From NCBI GenBank assembly GCA_022842595.1, contig JALHPF010000034.1, forward strand, positions 1 through 61,267: a DNA stretch of 61,267 nucleotides. Reading direction: 5' to 3'. This DNA is from Rubrivivax sp. GTDB lineage: Bacteria; Pseudomonadota; Gammaproteobacteria; Burkholderiales; Burkholderiaceae_C. Made by a program: the position numbers and the translations under genes. Positions 46,801 through 56,145 of this stretch are shown here, one piece after another. The notes below the pieces were generated by a model that saw only the letters and a program-made list of their open reading frames with translations, had not been told where the DNA came from and did not search any database. Position 1 is the first letter of the stretch; every line of letters starts with the position of its first letter.

Positions 46801-47980
46801 AAACGATGCGCACCGCCTGCCAGAGATCGTTGTGGCGGTTCTGGGCGCGCCGACGTAGGGCCAGGTCGCGCAGGCGGGCCATGGCATAGCCCTCGGCATA
46901 CAGATGGGCGGCGGCGTGGCGGGCCTGCACCGTGGCGTCGTCGTCACCCGGTTGAGCCGCTGCGGGGATCAGGCCACGCTCTTCCACGGTGAACAGGAAG
47001 ATGAAGCGGTACACCAGTCGCAGCAGTTGGGCGAAGTAGTCCTCGCGCTTCAGCACGCCCGTCTGCAGCTTCACGCGCAGGGCATCGTTGGCCGGGTTCT
47101 GAACGAAGCCTTGTCCCAGGGTGATGAGGGCCTCGGTCACGCCGCGGCGAAGGCCCTCGCGGACACGGGTACCTTCCTCCTGACCGGCCTGTTGCCAGGT
47201 GGCCCAGGCCACGGGCGGCGGCGCCTTGGCGGCGTCTTCCGTGGCCAGGTCCAACAGGCCTGCGCGGCTGGCTTGCAGCAGGTGCCAGGCGCTGCGGAAC
47301 TCCACGAAGCGCTGTCCCGCCAGCAGGTCCTGAAGGTCCACCTCCAGGTAGCTGGGCCGGGTGAGCGTGGCGGCGTCTCGCAGCAGGCGCAGGGTGCGGC
47401 CGTTGCTGACCAGCGCCCACTCGTGCGCTGGGCTGGCGTTGAGGAACTCTTGGGCCAGCTGGAACGGAGACTTGCGCTTGGCCCCCGAGCCCTGCACCGC
47501 AAAGCGCGGATCGGGGTCGTCCAGGCCTTGGTTGTGCGGCGCCACGACGATGGCCACCGACTTGGCGCCAGCGGCCTTTGCCGCCGACGCCGGGTGTGCG
47601 AGGTGAGTGATGGGGTAGGTGCGGTCGCCGATGGGAACACCACTGACCGCGGCGACCGCCGGGTACGCCAGCGCATCGCGCAGCAGCTCGCTCACGAACT
47701 GGACGCTGGCTCGCTGCGGGTTGAAGTCAGAGCGTTCCAGCAGGCCTGCGAACGTCCGCCATTGAGCGCTGGCGATCTGGAAGGCGCGGCTGGCTTCGTC
47801 GCGCAGCTTCAGGCCCTTGGGCAGGCCGTAGTCGGCTTCGGTCTGCAGGCGGCCCTGGCCCAGAGCAGCCTTCTCCAGGATGTCGGGCAGGAACAGGCTG
47901 CCTTCCAGGCGCAGTGCCGGAAGGTTCAGGCCGGTGGTTCGAGAGGTCTTCATGTTCTTGTTGTCAGGCGCCAGCGTCAC
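43838..47980 (-). CDS. Eco57I/DrmMI-type N6-adenine DNA methyltransferase
   Basis: A 1380-aa protein. Methyltransferase motif I VDPACGSGHFLL is near residue 543, and catalytic motif IV NPPW is near residue 815 (FDCVLGNPPWERIKL), indicating an N6-adenine amino-methyltransferase. The N-terminal ~480 residues resemble the leading domain of type IIG/Eco57I proteins, but I see no PD-ExK nuclease triad, so it may only methylate. That matches DrmMI of class 1 DISARM, which marks self DNA. The C-terminal specificity part (about residues 940-1330) has much lower GC than the rest. The GTG start overlaps the SNF2 stop (GTGA); an ATG at 47953 is an alternative. Confidence 0.85.
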   Translation of the reverse strand: MTLAPDNKNMKTSRTTGLNLPALRLEGSLFLPDILEKAALGQGRLQTEADYGLPKGLKLRDEASRAFQIASAQWRTFAGLLERSDFNPQRASVQFVSELLRDALAYPAVAAVSGVPIGDRTYPITHLAHPASAAKAAGAKSVAIVVAPHNQGLDDPDPRFAVQGSGAKRKSPFQLAQEFLNASPAHEWALVSNGRTLRLLRDAATLTRPSYLEVDLQDLLAGQRFVEFRSAWHLLQASRAGLLDLATEDAAKAPPPVAWATWQQAGQEEGTRVREGLRRGVTEALITLGQGFVQNPANDALRVKLQTGVLKREDYFAQLLRLVYRFIFLFTVEERGLIPAAAQPGDDDATVQARHAAAHLYAEGYAMARLRDLALRRRAQNRHNDLWQAVRIVFRGLGKGQPRLGLLALGGLFADSQCPDLDDASLSNAALLAAIKSLRWTTTAGGSLSPISYHNMDTEELGSVYESLLELVPEVDVHTRSFGFVGLTSEGSTAGNERKTSGSYYTPKSLVQELIRSALDPVIEDRIAQNAQQPVEALLSLKVVDPACGSGHFLLAAARRIAERVAALRSADGAVTPQAYRHAMREVVARCIFGVDRNPMAIELARTALWIEGFEEGRPLGFLDHHLQVGDALLGLTDLKALEHGIAKDAFKVLSGDDKGVCKELAKANSAALKDLEKKRVAKAFGQLDVVHQADSGLAALQAIEAMPEGDTAQIAAKADAYDAYLSQARTGRLAQAADQLLGAYLIPKTEATADISPTTATLYLTLVGEPLKQAQQAVQAAADEACAKARVLHWPLAFPQVFAAGGFDCVLGNPPWERIKLQEEEFFATRHTAIAQAKNKAERSQRIQWLSEGMLAQHLYPGDTSHHSPAESEAERRLYGEFITARRSAEATSLFAHVNGEDGGRYPLTGVGDVNTYALFAETIRQITAPVGRAGFVVPSGLATDNSTKEFFGSLISSNALHSFFEFENEGFFPGAGQGHMLRFALTTIVGSALREERAKFLFHGKKIADLADTDRVLALNRYDIQTVNPNTLTCPVFLTKEDADLTKRIYSTTPVLVREGDRTSPSENPWGIRFMAMFHMSSDSHLFKSRAELVEEGYAKEEGNQFAKGKSRYLPLYEAKMLHLFHHRFGDFDLADEGYRAHILPDVPTERLRDSNYVVQPYYWVPETQVIEQSESEMGFFAFRSINNSANARTFLGTVLPLCGVGNSAVVIRTRITGRRQVALWGCLSSIVFEYLIRQKLGGTNINIFILKQMPAPAPDQFSDRDMDFIFPRFIELTYTAVDLAPWARSVGYEGEPFIFDPPRRAVVAAELDAFFAKKYGLSRRDLHYILEPEAVMGSGFPSEALSVLKSKEMKEFGEYRTLRLVLEAWDKQTAGTH

Positions 47981-50829
47981 ACCGCGTCCGGCAGCAGCAC
48001 GTACACGCCCACCACGTCCACTGGCAGGCAGGCCTTTACGTGGTGTTGGCCGCCGCCGCGGCGCTCGGTGGCCTTGCGCACGCGTTCGTGGTCTTGCAGC
48101 AGCTCGTCGGCCCGCTGGTTGGCCAGCTCGTTGAGCCGCGGGGTCTGTGCCTGCAGCGCGTCAAGTGCCTTCGTCACTTCGCGTTCGGCCGCTTCGCGCG
48201 GCAGGTTGCCGGCCGGGGTGCTCTCCAGCAGGCGCGCCGCTTCTGGGCCTGTCAGCCACTCGGGGTTCTGCCGCCCACGGATGGCCAGGGCCACGCACTC
48301 TTCGGCCAACATCTGGTGGCTCACCTGCTTGCGTTGGTAGGCCAGCTGGTGGCGCAAGCGCAGCAGCACCACGGTTGTGACACGGTCCACGCTGGCGGTG
48401 ACGGTGGCTGCGCTGCGGGCGGCCAGGGTGCTTTCGCCCTGCAATGAGGTTTCGATCAAGTACTCGGCCAGCACGCTCACCAGCGGGTGGCTGCGGTGCA
48501 GCTCTGTGGTGTCCAGCAGCAGCGGCTTGTTGCTGCCCTCGGGGACTAGGCCTTCGTCGGCCAGGCGTAGGCGCAGCGCTTCTGGCAGGTGTTGGGGGTG
48601 CAGCCGGTGCTGGTCGCGGTGGGCCTCCAGCGGGGCGTTCAGGCGCGCGCAGGCGCTGGCCAGGAAGCGCTGCACGTCGGCCTGCGAGCCCAGCGCCTCT
48701 TGCTGCTTGTGCCACTCTGGCAGCACCTCTGCCGGCCGGATGGCCCGCTGGGCGAACACGGTGCGGTTGCTTCGGGCCTTGTCCAGCGCGTCTTGCCAGC
48801 GGGTCTGCAGCGGCGCGAGCAGTTGCTCGGGCTCGCCGAAGTCGAAGGCTTGCTGCGGGCTGGCGTTGGTGCTGCGCCGCATCAGTGCCGCCTTGACCAG
48901 GGCCTGGTTGATGCGGGGGCGGTCTTCGGGCATGGGCACCAGCACGCCCAGTTCCTTCTGGATGGCGTCGCCCTTGCGCAGGATGACCTTGAGCACGAAG
49001 CCATCGACCGGGTTGTCCTGCCCGTAAAGCATGGTGCAGCGCACCTCGGTGGCGCGCTGGCCGTAGCGGTCGACACGGCCTTCCCGCTGCTCGTGGCGGG
49101 TGGGGTTCCAGGCCAGGTCGTAGTGCACGACAGCGGTGAACAGGTGCTGGAGGTTGATGCCCTCCGAAAGGCAGTCGGTGGCTACCAGGACACGGCCGGC
49201 TTCCTTGTCAGCCTCGCCCATGCGGTTGACGCGTTCGCGGCGCTCTTCGGGCACCAGTTCGCCTGTCACGGCATCGACCATGGCCTTGGTGAAGTGCTTC
49301 CGCAGCTCGGCCGCCACGTAGTTGGCGGTGGCCACGTAGCGGCAGAAGACGACGGGGGCGTAGCCGTCCTTCAGAAGGTCGCCGATGTGGGCCACCAGTG
49401 CAGCCAGCTTGGGGTCGCCGGCTGCGCCGCTGAGGCGCTCGGCCGTGGCGATGAGGGCCTGCAGACGCTGCGCACCCGCTTCTGCCTGCAGCTGGGCAGC
49501 GGGTTCCAGGTCGAGGCTGCTCAGGTCTTCAGCCGCCCCGTCTTGCAGGTCGGCCAGGGCAGCGTCTTCTTCGCTGTCGTCGCCGTCCTCTCCCAGGCCC
49601 AGGTGTCCTTCGAGGCGTGTGTTAAGGGCCTTGGCGGCCGCAGCCGGTGATGACGCCACGCAGCGCAGCAAGGCCAGCGTGGCGTACCAGATCAGCCGTG
49701 CGCCGCCAGCGTCGCCCGAACGCTCGACGTTTTCGGCCAGCTCACGGCAGTAGGCCTGGACCTCGTCGAAGAAGCTGCCCCAGGCGCCGCTGAGGCGGTA
49801 GGTGACCTCGGCCTTCATGCGGCGGGGGAAGCCATGGCCATCCTGGGTGGCGGTTTGCCACTCGACGATGTCTTTGCGGCGGCGCTGAACGAAGTGCAGT
49901 GCCAGCTGCTCTCGCAGTGGATCATCCCTTGACGTGCGGTGTTGCAGCTCGGCGAAGATGGGATTGAGCAGCGAGAGCAGGTTGAAGAACGCCACCTCAT
50001 CGCCCGAGTGCGGCGTGGCAGTCAGCAGCAGCAGGTGGCGCTCGGCGTTGGCGGCCAGGCGCTGCAGCAGTTCAAAGCGCAGCTGCTTGCCGGCACCGCT
50101 GGCCGAACAGGTGTGGGCCTCGTCCACCACGATGCATTCGGGTGCGATGGAGAGGAAGTGCTCGCGGTGGCGTTCGCTCTTGATGTAGTCCAGGCTGACC
50201 ACCACCACGGGGTGGTGATCGAACAGGCCCACGCCGTGAGGCAGCTGCCGCTCCAGACGGCTGGCGCTGGCGGCCGTGAGTGCCACGGCGGGCAGGTTGA
50301 AGCGTTGCTGCAGCTCGCCCTGCCACTGCTCCACCAGGTGGGGTGGGCAGAGCACGGCAACGCGCTGGATTTCACCCCGGTCCATCAGCTCTCGGACGAT
50401 GAGCGAAGCTTCGATGGTCTTGCCGATGCCGACGTCGTCGCCGATCAGCAACCGGACAGTGGGCAGCCGCAGCGCCATGAGCAGCGGCACCAGCTGATAG
50501 GCCCGCGGCTCCACGGCGATGTTGCCGAAGCTGCGGAACGGGCCGGCGCCGGCGCGCAGCTTCAGGCGCAGGGCGTCGCGCAGCAGCAGGGCTGCGGCGT
50601 GGTTGCCTGCCTGGGCCGGGTTGGGCTTCTCGAACGTGGCCGGTTCGACCGGGCTGAATTCCTCCAGCTCCGGCAGCAGCGTGATCACGTCGTCGTCAGA
50701 GCCGCCCAGGGGCCGCAGACGCAGGGCGGAGGCACCGTCCGCCAGCCGGGTGTCGGACTGGACCACCCACTCGCGGCCACGGGCCCGAACGAGATTGCCA
50801 GGCAGGAACTCGGTAGCGGTTGTTGTCAT
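47977..50829 (-). CDS. SNF2-like helicase (DrmD-like)
   Basis: A 950-aa SF2 ATPase of the SNF2/HepA type. Motif I is IGDDVGIGKTIEAS near residue 133, motif II is VVDEAHTC near 238, motif III is LLTATPHSG, and the C-terminal lobe carries EGINLQHLFTAVVHYDLAWNP followed by EGRVDRYGQ near residue 580. It should translocate on or remodel DNA. DrmD of class 1 DISARM has this architecture. It lies 18 nt after the giant helicase and overlaps the methyltransferase gene by four bases. No obvious ribosome site. Confidence 0.86.
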   Translation of the reverse strand: MTTTATEFLPGNLVRARGREWVVQSDTRLADGASALRLRPLGGSDDDVITLLPELEEFSPVEPATFEKPNPAQAGNHAAALLLRDALRLKLRAGAGPFRSFGNIAVEPRAYQLVPLLMALRLPTVRLLIGDDVGIGKTIEASLIVRELMDRGEIQRVAVLCPPHLVEQWQGELQQRFNLPAVALTAASASRLERQLPHGVGLFDHHPVVVVSLDYIKSERHREHFLSIAPECIVVDEAHTCSASGAGKQLRFELLQRLAANAERHLLLLTATPHSGDEVAFFNLLSLLNPIFAELQHRTSRDDPLREQLALHFVQRRRKDIVEWQTATQDGHGFPRRMKAEVTYRLSGAWGSFFDEVQAYCRELAENVERSGDAGGARLIWYATLALLRCVASSPAAAAKALNTRLEGHLGLGEDGDDSEEDAALADLQDGAAEDLSSLDLEPAAQLQAEAGAQRLQALIATAERLSGAAGDPKLAALVAHIGDLLKDGYAPVVFCRYVATANYVAAELRKHFTKAMVDAVTGELVPEERRERVNRMGEADKEAGRVLVATDCLSEGINLQHLFTAVVHYDLAWNPTRHEQREGRVDRYGQRATEVRCTMLYGQDNPVDGFVLKVILRKGDAIQKELGVLVPMPEDRPRINQALVKAALMRRSTNASPQQAFDFGEPEQLLAPLQTRWQDALDKARSNRTVFAQRAIRPAEVLPEWHKQQEALGSQADVQRFLASACARLNAPLEAHRDQHRLHPQHLPEALRLRLADEGLVPEGSNKPLLLDTTELHRSHPLVSVLAEYLIETSLQGESTLAARSAATVTASVDRVTTVVLLRLRHQLAYQRKQVSHQMLAEECVALAIRGRQNPEWLTGPEAARLLESTPAGNLPREAAEREVTKALDALQAQTPRLNELANQRADELLQDHERVRKATERRGGGQHHVKACLPVDVVGVYVLLPDAV

Positions 50830-50847
50830 CAGCTTATGGAGAAGAAA

Positions 50848-53800
50848 TCAGGCGAACAGGGCGGCGTGAGTGCTGAATTGTTGCGCCCACTGGGATGGGT
50901 CCGGCATATTCAGCACGGTCCAGCCCAGATCGGCCAGTTCCGACACCACGTCGGGGTGCAAGGGCTCGAGTGCCACGAGCGTGCGGGTGGCCTTGTACCG
51001 GGCAGCCACCTGGGCGCGCCCCCCAAGGACGGCGAGTGGGCCCTCGTCGGGCGCGCGACAGCCTGCGGCCCGGACGGCGAGTAGCCACTGGGCGTGTTTG
51101 TCGTCTCCAGCGGCGGCTGGGGGCTGCGATGGCGCTGCCGGGGCCGAGACCTCTGCCGCCTGAGGGGCCACCCGTGCGTTGGCCAGGGCGACCAGCAAGC
51201 CCAGGGCGCCGGCGTCGCGGCGGTTGATGTGCTCGTGGTCTGGCTGGTTGAAGTAGGACAGCAGGCACTGGTAGCAGCCCGCCTCGCAGATGCTGCTCCC
51301 GTCTTTGCGCTTGATCTCAAGATCCGGCAGCCCCTCCACCGACCAGGCGCCGCTGGGCTTGCGGTGGTGCATCAGCTCCAGCGCCTGCGCCGCCACCTGT
51401 GCCAGCGCATCGGGCTCCGTGGCCAGGCGGGTGAGTACACCGGCTCCGCCCTCGGCGGCTTCGTAGAACAGCAGCGCCTTGCGGTCGTCCTGGGTGGGCA
51501 GCGGCTCGGCGACGAGCTCGGACTCTTCGATCTGGAACACCAGCTCGATGCCGCGCTTGAGCGCCGCCTGAAGCGTGGCCATGGCCGGGGCTTCGAGAGG
51601 CTTGACGGGGGCCAGGATCAGAACGTTGCGGTGGTCCTCAACGAAGGGGACGATGGACTGGTTAGGAACCTTGTTGAGCAGCTCCTCCGCCGGCTCTGCA
51701 GCGTCATCGCTGCCGCCGGGTTCGTCTTTCCGGCTCCACTGGCCGGTGATGGGGTTGATGTAGAAGCCAAGCTGTTCCTTGTTCTTGCGGCGGCGCCAGC
51801 CCCGGTTGATGCGCCAGATCTGCGCGGCGGGGGCGTACTTCAGGCTGGCGAGCGGAGACTCCGCGTCGCCACCAGTGTCCAGCACCAGTGAGGTCTGCAG
51901 CGCGATCCGGCCTTCCGGACCTGGCAAGAAACGGTAGGTGGTCTGCAGCTCGAAGCCCTGGCGCTGGCGGTCTTCGTCGTTGATGGAGATGCGCTCCACC
52001 GGAACGGTCTCCACCGTCTCGATGCGGTAGAGGTTGCGCACCCAGTCATGGTCGGTGAGCAGTGCGCCGCAGTTCTCGCACAGGTTCTCGGTGGGCTCGG
52101 AGCCGTCTTCTCCGCCCATGTGGGCGTAGCCGCACTGGCTGCACACCCGGCTGGCCACTGTGGCCAGCGTGGTGTTGCCCGACACGTGATCGGCCGAGCC
52201 GACGTTGAGCTTGGCCCGCACCACGCGGTACATGCGGCCCTGGTGGTAGATGAGGCTGCGGGGGCCGAATTCCGACAGCGCCAGGAACCGGGGACGGCTC
52301 ACCATGCTGCCTTCATCGTCCTTGCCCTTGACCGGGTTGCCCCCACGGGCCGGAATCCAGGCCATCAGTGGCAGGCGCGGGAAGTTGTAGCCCGGCAGGA
52401 AGCCTTGGCTGGCCAGGTAGCGATAGGTGTAGAAGTCGGAGTTCTGGGTGTTGCCCGACTTCAACAACACCGCGTACTGTCGTGCCGCATCGCCATAGCG
52501 GCGCTGGGCGTTCTGCTTCTCCTGGTGCGTGGTGGTGTAGCTCTTCACCACCTGGTCGGCCATGTCCATTTGTTTGCGCGTGGCGTCGACCATCACCCGC
52601 CAGCGGCCGAAGGCGGCGTTGAATTCTGCGCTGGCCTGCTGCATCGCAGCGGCGACGTGGGCGTCTGTAAACCACGTGCTGGTCGACAGCAGCGGCCGAA
52701 TCTGCCGCATGAGGCGTTCCCCGCTTTCCGTGGCACGGAGGGTGACCTCGGGCGCCTCCAGCGCGGCTCGGAGGGCGGGAACGAGCGGCTTGTCGGGCTT
52801 CTCCAGATCGAGCAGCGGGGCGATGCTGGTGTCCAGCTGCACCTGGGCAGCCGCCAGCCACACGGCATGCAGATGGCTGTCGATGAGGTCGCGGTTGGCC
52901 AGATCGAGCGTGGGGGGGCGGACCACGCCGTGCACCATCTCGTTGGCGTGGTGGAAGAACCACTGGTCGTGCGGGCTCAAGGCCGCGCAGTAGGTGATGA
53001 CCAGAGCCTGCTGCCCCGAGCGGCCAGCACGGCCACTGCGCTGCGCGTAGTTGGCGGGCGTAGGGGGAACGTTGCGCAGGTAGACCGTGTTGAGGGCCGA
53101 GATGTCGACGCCCAGCTCCATGGTGGGCGAGCAGAACATCACCGGCAACCGCTCAAGCGGGGCCTCATGGGCGGGGTTCTCCAGCCAGTCTTTGCGGTCC
53201 TTTTCGGTGTAGCGGAAGCGCTGCTCGAGCAGCTGACGCCGGCCCGCATCAACTTGGGCGGTGTGCTCTTGCGCCTCGAAGTCGAAAAGCGTGTGCTGCT
53301 GCTGGGTGAGGGTGGCGGCGACTGAGAGGTAGAGCTGCCGGAAGAAGCGGTTGTGCTTGCCTTCTTGCTCGACTTCAGGGGTATCGACCAGTACCCAGTC
53401 CATGGCCGAAGCGTTCAGGCGCCAGCCGATCAGGTTGGGCTCGACCTCGTGACGCTGCGCGTAGCCGTAATGCGAGGCACCGATGAGGAACAGTTGCAGC
53501 AGCTCCAGCCACTGCGCGTCTTTCCAGCCCTTCACGTTGCCCAGCAGGTTGGGCGACTTCCACATGGCAAGCGCCTTGAGCTCCTTGAGGAGACGAGAGC
53601 GCGCACCGCCAGGCACCAGGTCCGTCCGGGGCTTGCCCTTTTTGTCGTCGGGCCGCTTGCTGAGAATCAACCAACGCGACGTTTCAAGGTTCTCGTCGCC
53701 GAAGTTCCACCGCTCGCTGAGGTACTGGAATGCGGTGGTTTTGGCGCGCTCTTGTTCGACCGGGTCGAGGTAGCGGGTCTGCAGGCACAGAGCGCGCCGC

Positions 53801-56145
53801 ATCGCGTTGAACACCGTGGCGGCCATCTCCGTGCGCTGGGCCGGGGTCATGGCTGAGAGCACGGGGTTCGCGGCGAAGAGCGTCGCTTCGCTGCTGAACT
53901 CGTCAAGGCCTCGGTACTGGATGGCCAGCAGGTTCAGCTGGTCAAGGTTGGGATTGTTGAAGCGCCAACCGCGGCGCAGGTCTCGAAGCAGGCGGTAGCC
54001 CAGGATGAAGCGCAGCGTGCGCTGGGCTTCTTGGCGGGCCAAGCCCATGAGCCTGGGCGTCTTCAGGTACTCCGCGAGCGTGCCGGCATCGGTGCGGTCG
54101 AAGCCGAGAGCCTTGAACACGGCATCGGCCAAGTGCTCCTCGTCGAGCACGCCGCCCTGCTTCTGCAGCGCGGCCACGAGTGCCGAACGGAGGGTCAGCA
54201 GGAAGATGAAGTCGTTGAAGTGCCCGGCCTGCAGGGCGGCGTCTTGGCGGTTGTCGGAGAAGCCCAGGAGTTTGCGAGGGTCTGGCTGGTCCGAGGAAGG
54301 CTCTCCCAGCTCGAACAGCTGCCGTACGGCGCTGAGGGTCAGCATCGTCGTCGCCGATGAGCGCCCTTCGCCCGACAGGCTGGCCAGGCGGTTCATGTCT
54401 TTGCCGTAGGCCTCGTGCGTGAGCCCGCAGCCTAGGCAGAAGCGGTACTTTCCCGGGATGAACCAGTACGCCCCACCGGGGCCCGTGGCGCCCTGCGGAG
54501 TGACGCTGACGGACTCCGGCACGGCGTGCTTGTAGGTGGACTTGACCTTTGGCTCGGTCTTGGTCAGGTCGAGCCAGCTCTCGGGCAGGTCCTCCCAGCT
54601 GTTGTAGGTCAGGCCAGGGCGGACCGGGCAGAGGAAGCCGTAACGCGCATCCTCATCGTCGTCGCCAGAGATGTCATCGATCTCGCGGGGATCGAAGCTG
54701 GGCGCCCCTTTTCCCGAGCGCCACACGGGGTGGTACTCCTGGCCACAGTCGCGGCAGAAGTGGACGGGGTAGAGGCGGGTGCCCTCTGTCTGGCGCCCGG
54801 GGGCGAACCGCTGGGCGTCGAGGGTGATGTGCCGCTGGCCCGGAGCTTCCAGTGTGGCCAGCACTTTGCCTGGACCGCTGATGAACTGGTGCAGCTTGAA
54901 CGCAAAGGGTGCCCGGCCCTGCGGCGTGCGCATGTCGTGGGCGGCAACCAGGAAGCGGCGAAGTCCCTCCTTCGCGACCTCAACCTGGCACCCCGCGTCA
55001 GCGGCCAGGCGCGATGAAGCATCGTTGAGGGTGATCGGCTTCGCTCGGCGAGGTGGTTGGTCGGCAGGGAGGTCGATGCCCAGGTTGAGCTCGACCCAGA
55101 TCGCCAAGGGGTCGTCCTTGAAGGCGTCGAAGCTGGGCCACGAGTGCTCAGTCTTCTTCAAAGCCGCGGGCAGCAGTGGCTTGACGGCGGCAACGTCACG
55201 AGAAGGGTTTGTGACCCGCTCAAGGGTTTCGCCGATCACATCCAGCGCCGAAAGCGGTGTGCCGAACAGCAGGCTGGCGACGTCGGCGACGGCCTTGTTG
55301 CGATCGTCTTCCCGCTCGGAGGAGGACATCGTGGCTGAGGTGCCGATGCAAACGAGCTGTTCGGCCTGCAGGCGTTCTCGAATGCGGCGCACAAGCATGG
55401 CCACGTCCGCACCCTGTCGCCCGCGGTATGTGTGCAGCTCGTCCAGCACCAGGAACTCCAGTCCTCGGCAGTGATCGACGACGCGGCGATCGATGTCTTC
55501 GAAGCGCGTGAGGATCAGCTCCAACATCATGAAGTTGGTGAGCAGGATGTCGGGCGGGTTGTCGGCGATCGCCTTGCGCTCGTCGCTGCTCTCTTGGCCG
55601 GTGTAGCGCTTGACACTGAAAGGCTCTTGCCCAGCCGGATACCCGTGCAGGAACTTGTCGAGTTCTTCGAGCTGGCTGTTCGCCAGCGCGTTCATCGGGT
55701 AGATGACGATCGCGCGGGTGCGGGGTGTCGGGTCCGCCTGCTTGGCCTTGAGGATTCGGTCGATGACTGGGATGAAGAAAGACAGTGACTTGCCCGACCC
55801 GGTGCCGGTGGTCACGACGTAGCTCTGCTGCTGGTGCGCTTTGGCAATCGCCTGCAGCTGGTGCACGTAGAGGTGAAGGTTGGAGGGCTTGCCTTCCACC
55901 TTGCCCGTCTTGAACAGCTCCGCACAGGCCGAATGCAGGCTGCCCTGGGCGACCAACTCTTGAACCGTGCCGCTGCGCTTGTAGTTCGGGTTGATCTGGA
56001 TGAGCGGCTCTGGCCAGTAGCGGCCGCGGGCGTACTCTTCCTCCACCCGGGAAGCTAGATCCGCTGCGGCAATTCGGGAAAAGCTGCGCGAGAACGCGCT
56101 GTACTCGTCGACGAGACGGTTGCGGAAGTCGAAGACGTCCTTCAC
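50848..56145 (-). CDS. Giant DEAD/DEAH helicase with C-terminal DUF1998 (DrmA-DrmB-like or DruE-like)
   Basis: A 1765-aa protein. The helicase core has Walker A VVTTGTGSGKS near residue 113, LDELHTYRG near 233, and GTSATM. The second lobe has FCSPTMELGVDIS and QRSGRAGRSGQ, with LGFSDNRQDAA before it. The C-terminus is DUF1998, with EAAEGGAGVL and the cysteine cluster CEAGCYQC near residue 1623; further zinc-type pairs (CRDCG, CSQCG, CENCG) lie before it. In DISARM these parts are two genes, drmA and drmB; single-chain helicase-DUF1998 proteins also occur as DruE of Druantia. The GTG at 56145 has GGAAGGG upstream and is preferred over a start at 56238. First gene of the operon. Confidence 0.85.
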   Translation of the reverse strand: MKDVFDFRNRLVDEYSAFSRSFSRIAAADLASRVEEEYARGRYWPEPLIQINPNYKRSGTVQELVAQGSLHSACAELFKTGKVEGKPSNLHLYVHQLQAIAKAHQQQSYVVTTGTGSGKSLSFFIPVIDRILKAKQADPTPRTRAIVIYPMNALANSQLEELDKFLHGYPAGQEPFSVKRYTGQESSDERKAIADNPPDILLTNFMMLELILTRFEDIDRRVVDHCRGLEFLVLDELHTYRGRQGADVAMLVRRIRERLQAEQLVCIGTSATMSSSEREDDRNKAVADVASLLFGTPLSALDVIGETLERVTNPSRDVAAVKPLLPAALKKTEHSWPSFDAFKDDPLAIWVELNLGIDLPADQPPRRAKPITLNDASSRLAADAGCQVEVAKEGLRRFLVAAHDMRTPQGRAPFAFKLHQFISGPGKVLATLEAPGQRHITLDAQRFAPGRQTEGTRLYPVHFCRDCGQEYHPVWRSGKGAPSFDPREIDDISGDDDEDARYGFLCPVRPGLTYNSWEDLPESWLDLTKTEPKVKSTYKHAVPESVSVTPQGATGPGGAYWFIPGKYRFCLGCGLTHEAYGKDMNRLASLSGEGRSSATTMLTLSAVRQLFELGEPSSDQPDPRKLLGFSDNRQDAALQAGHFNDFIFLLTLRSALVAALQKQGGVLDEEHLADAVFKALGFDRTDAGTLAEYLKTPRLMGLARQEAQRTLRFILGYRLLRDLRRGWRFNNPNLDQLNLLAIQYRGLDEFSSEATLFAANPVLSAMTPAQRTEMAATVFNAMRRALCLQTRYLDPVEQERAKTTAFQYLSERWNFGDENLETSRWLILSKRPDDKKGKPRTDLVPGGARSRLLKELKALAMWKSPNLLGNVKGWKDAQWLELLQLFLIGASHYGYAQRHEVEPNLIGWRLNASAMDWVLVDTPEVEQEGKHNRFFRQLYLSVAATLTQQQHTLFDFEAQEHTAQVDAGRRQLLEQRFRYTEKDRKDWLENPAHEAPLERLPVMFCSPTMELGVDISALNTVYLRNVPPTPANYAQRSGRAGRSGQQALVITYCAALSPHDQWFFHHANEMVHGVVRPPTLDLANRDLIDSHLHAVWLAAAQVQLDTSIAPLLDLEKPDKPLVPALRAALEAPEVTLRATESGERLMRQIRPLLSTSTWFTDAHVAAAMQQASAEFNAAFGRWRVMVDATRKQMDMADQVVKSYTTTHQEKQNAQRRYGDAARQYAVLLKSGNTQNSDFYTYRYLASQGFLPGYNFPRLPLMAWIPARGGNPVKGKDDEGSMVSRPRFLALSEFGPRSLIYHQGRMYRVVRAKLNVGSADHVSGNTTLATVASRVCSQCGYAHMGGEDGSEPTENLCENCGALLTDHDWVRNLYRIETVETVPVERISINDEDRQRQGFELQTTYRFLPGPEGRIALQTSLVLDTGGDAESPLASLKYAPAAQIWRINRGWRRRKNKEQLGFYINPITGQWSRKDEPGGSDDAAEPAEELLNKVPNQSIVPFVEDHRNVLILAPVKPLEAPAMATLQAALKRGIELVFQIEESELVAEPLPTQDDRKALLFYEAAEGGAGVLTRLATEPDALAQVAAQALELMHHRKPSGAWSVEGLPDLEIKRKDGSSICEAGCYQCLLSYFNQPDHEHINRRDAGALGLLVALANARVAPQAAEVSAPAAPSQPPAAAGDDKHAQWLLAVRAAGCRAPDEGPLAVLGGRAQVAARYKATRTLVALEPLHPDVVSELADLGWTVLNMPDPSQWAQQFSTHAALFA

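Noticed and set aside
43838..47980. Classical type IIG restriction-modification enzyme or BREX PglX
   Set aside because: No nuclease triad is visible in the N-terminal part, and no BREX BrxC, PglZ or BrxL genes are nearby; the helicase neighbours fit DISARM better.
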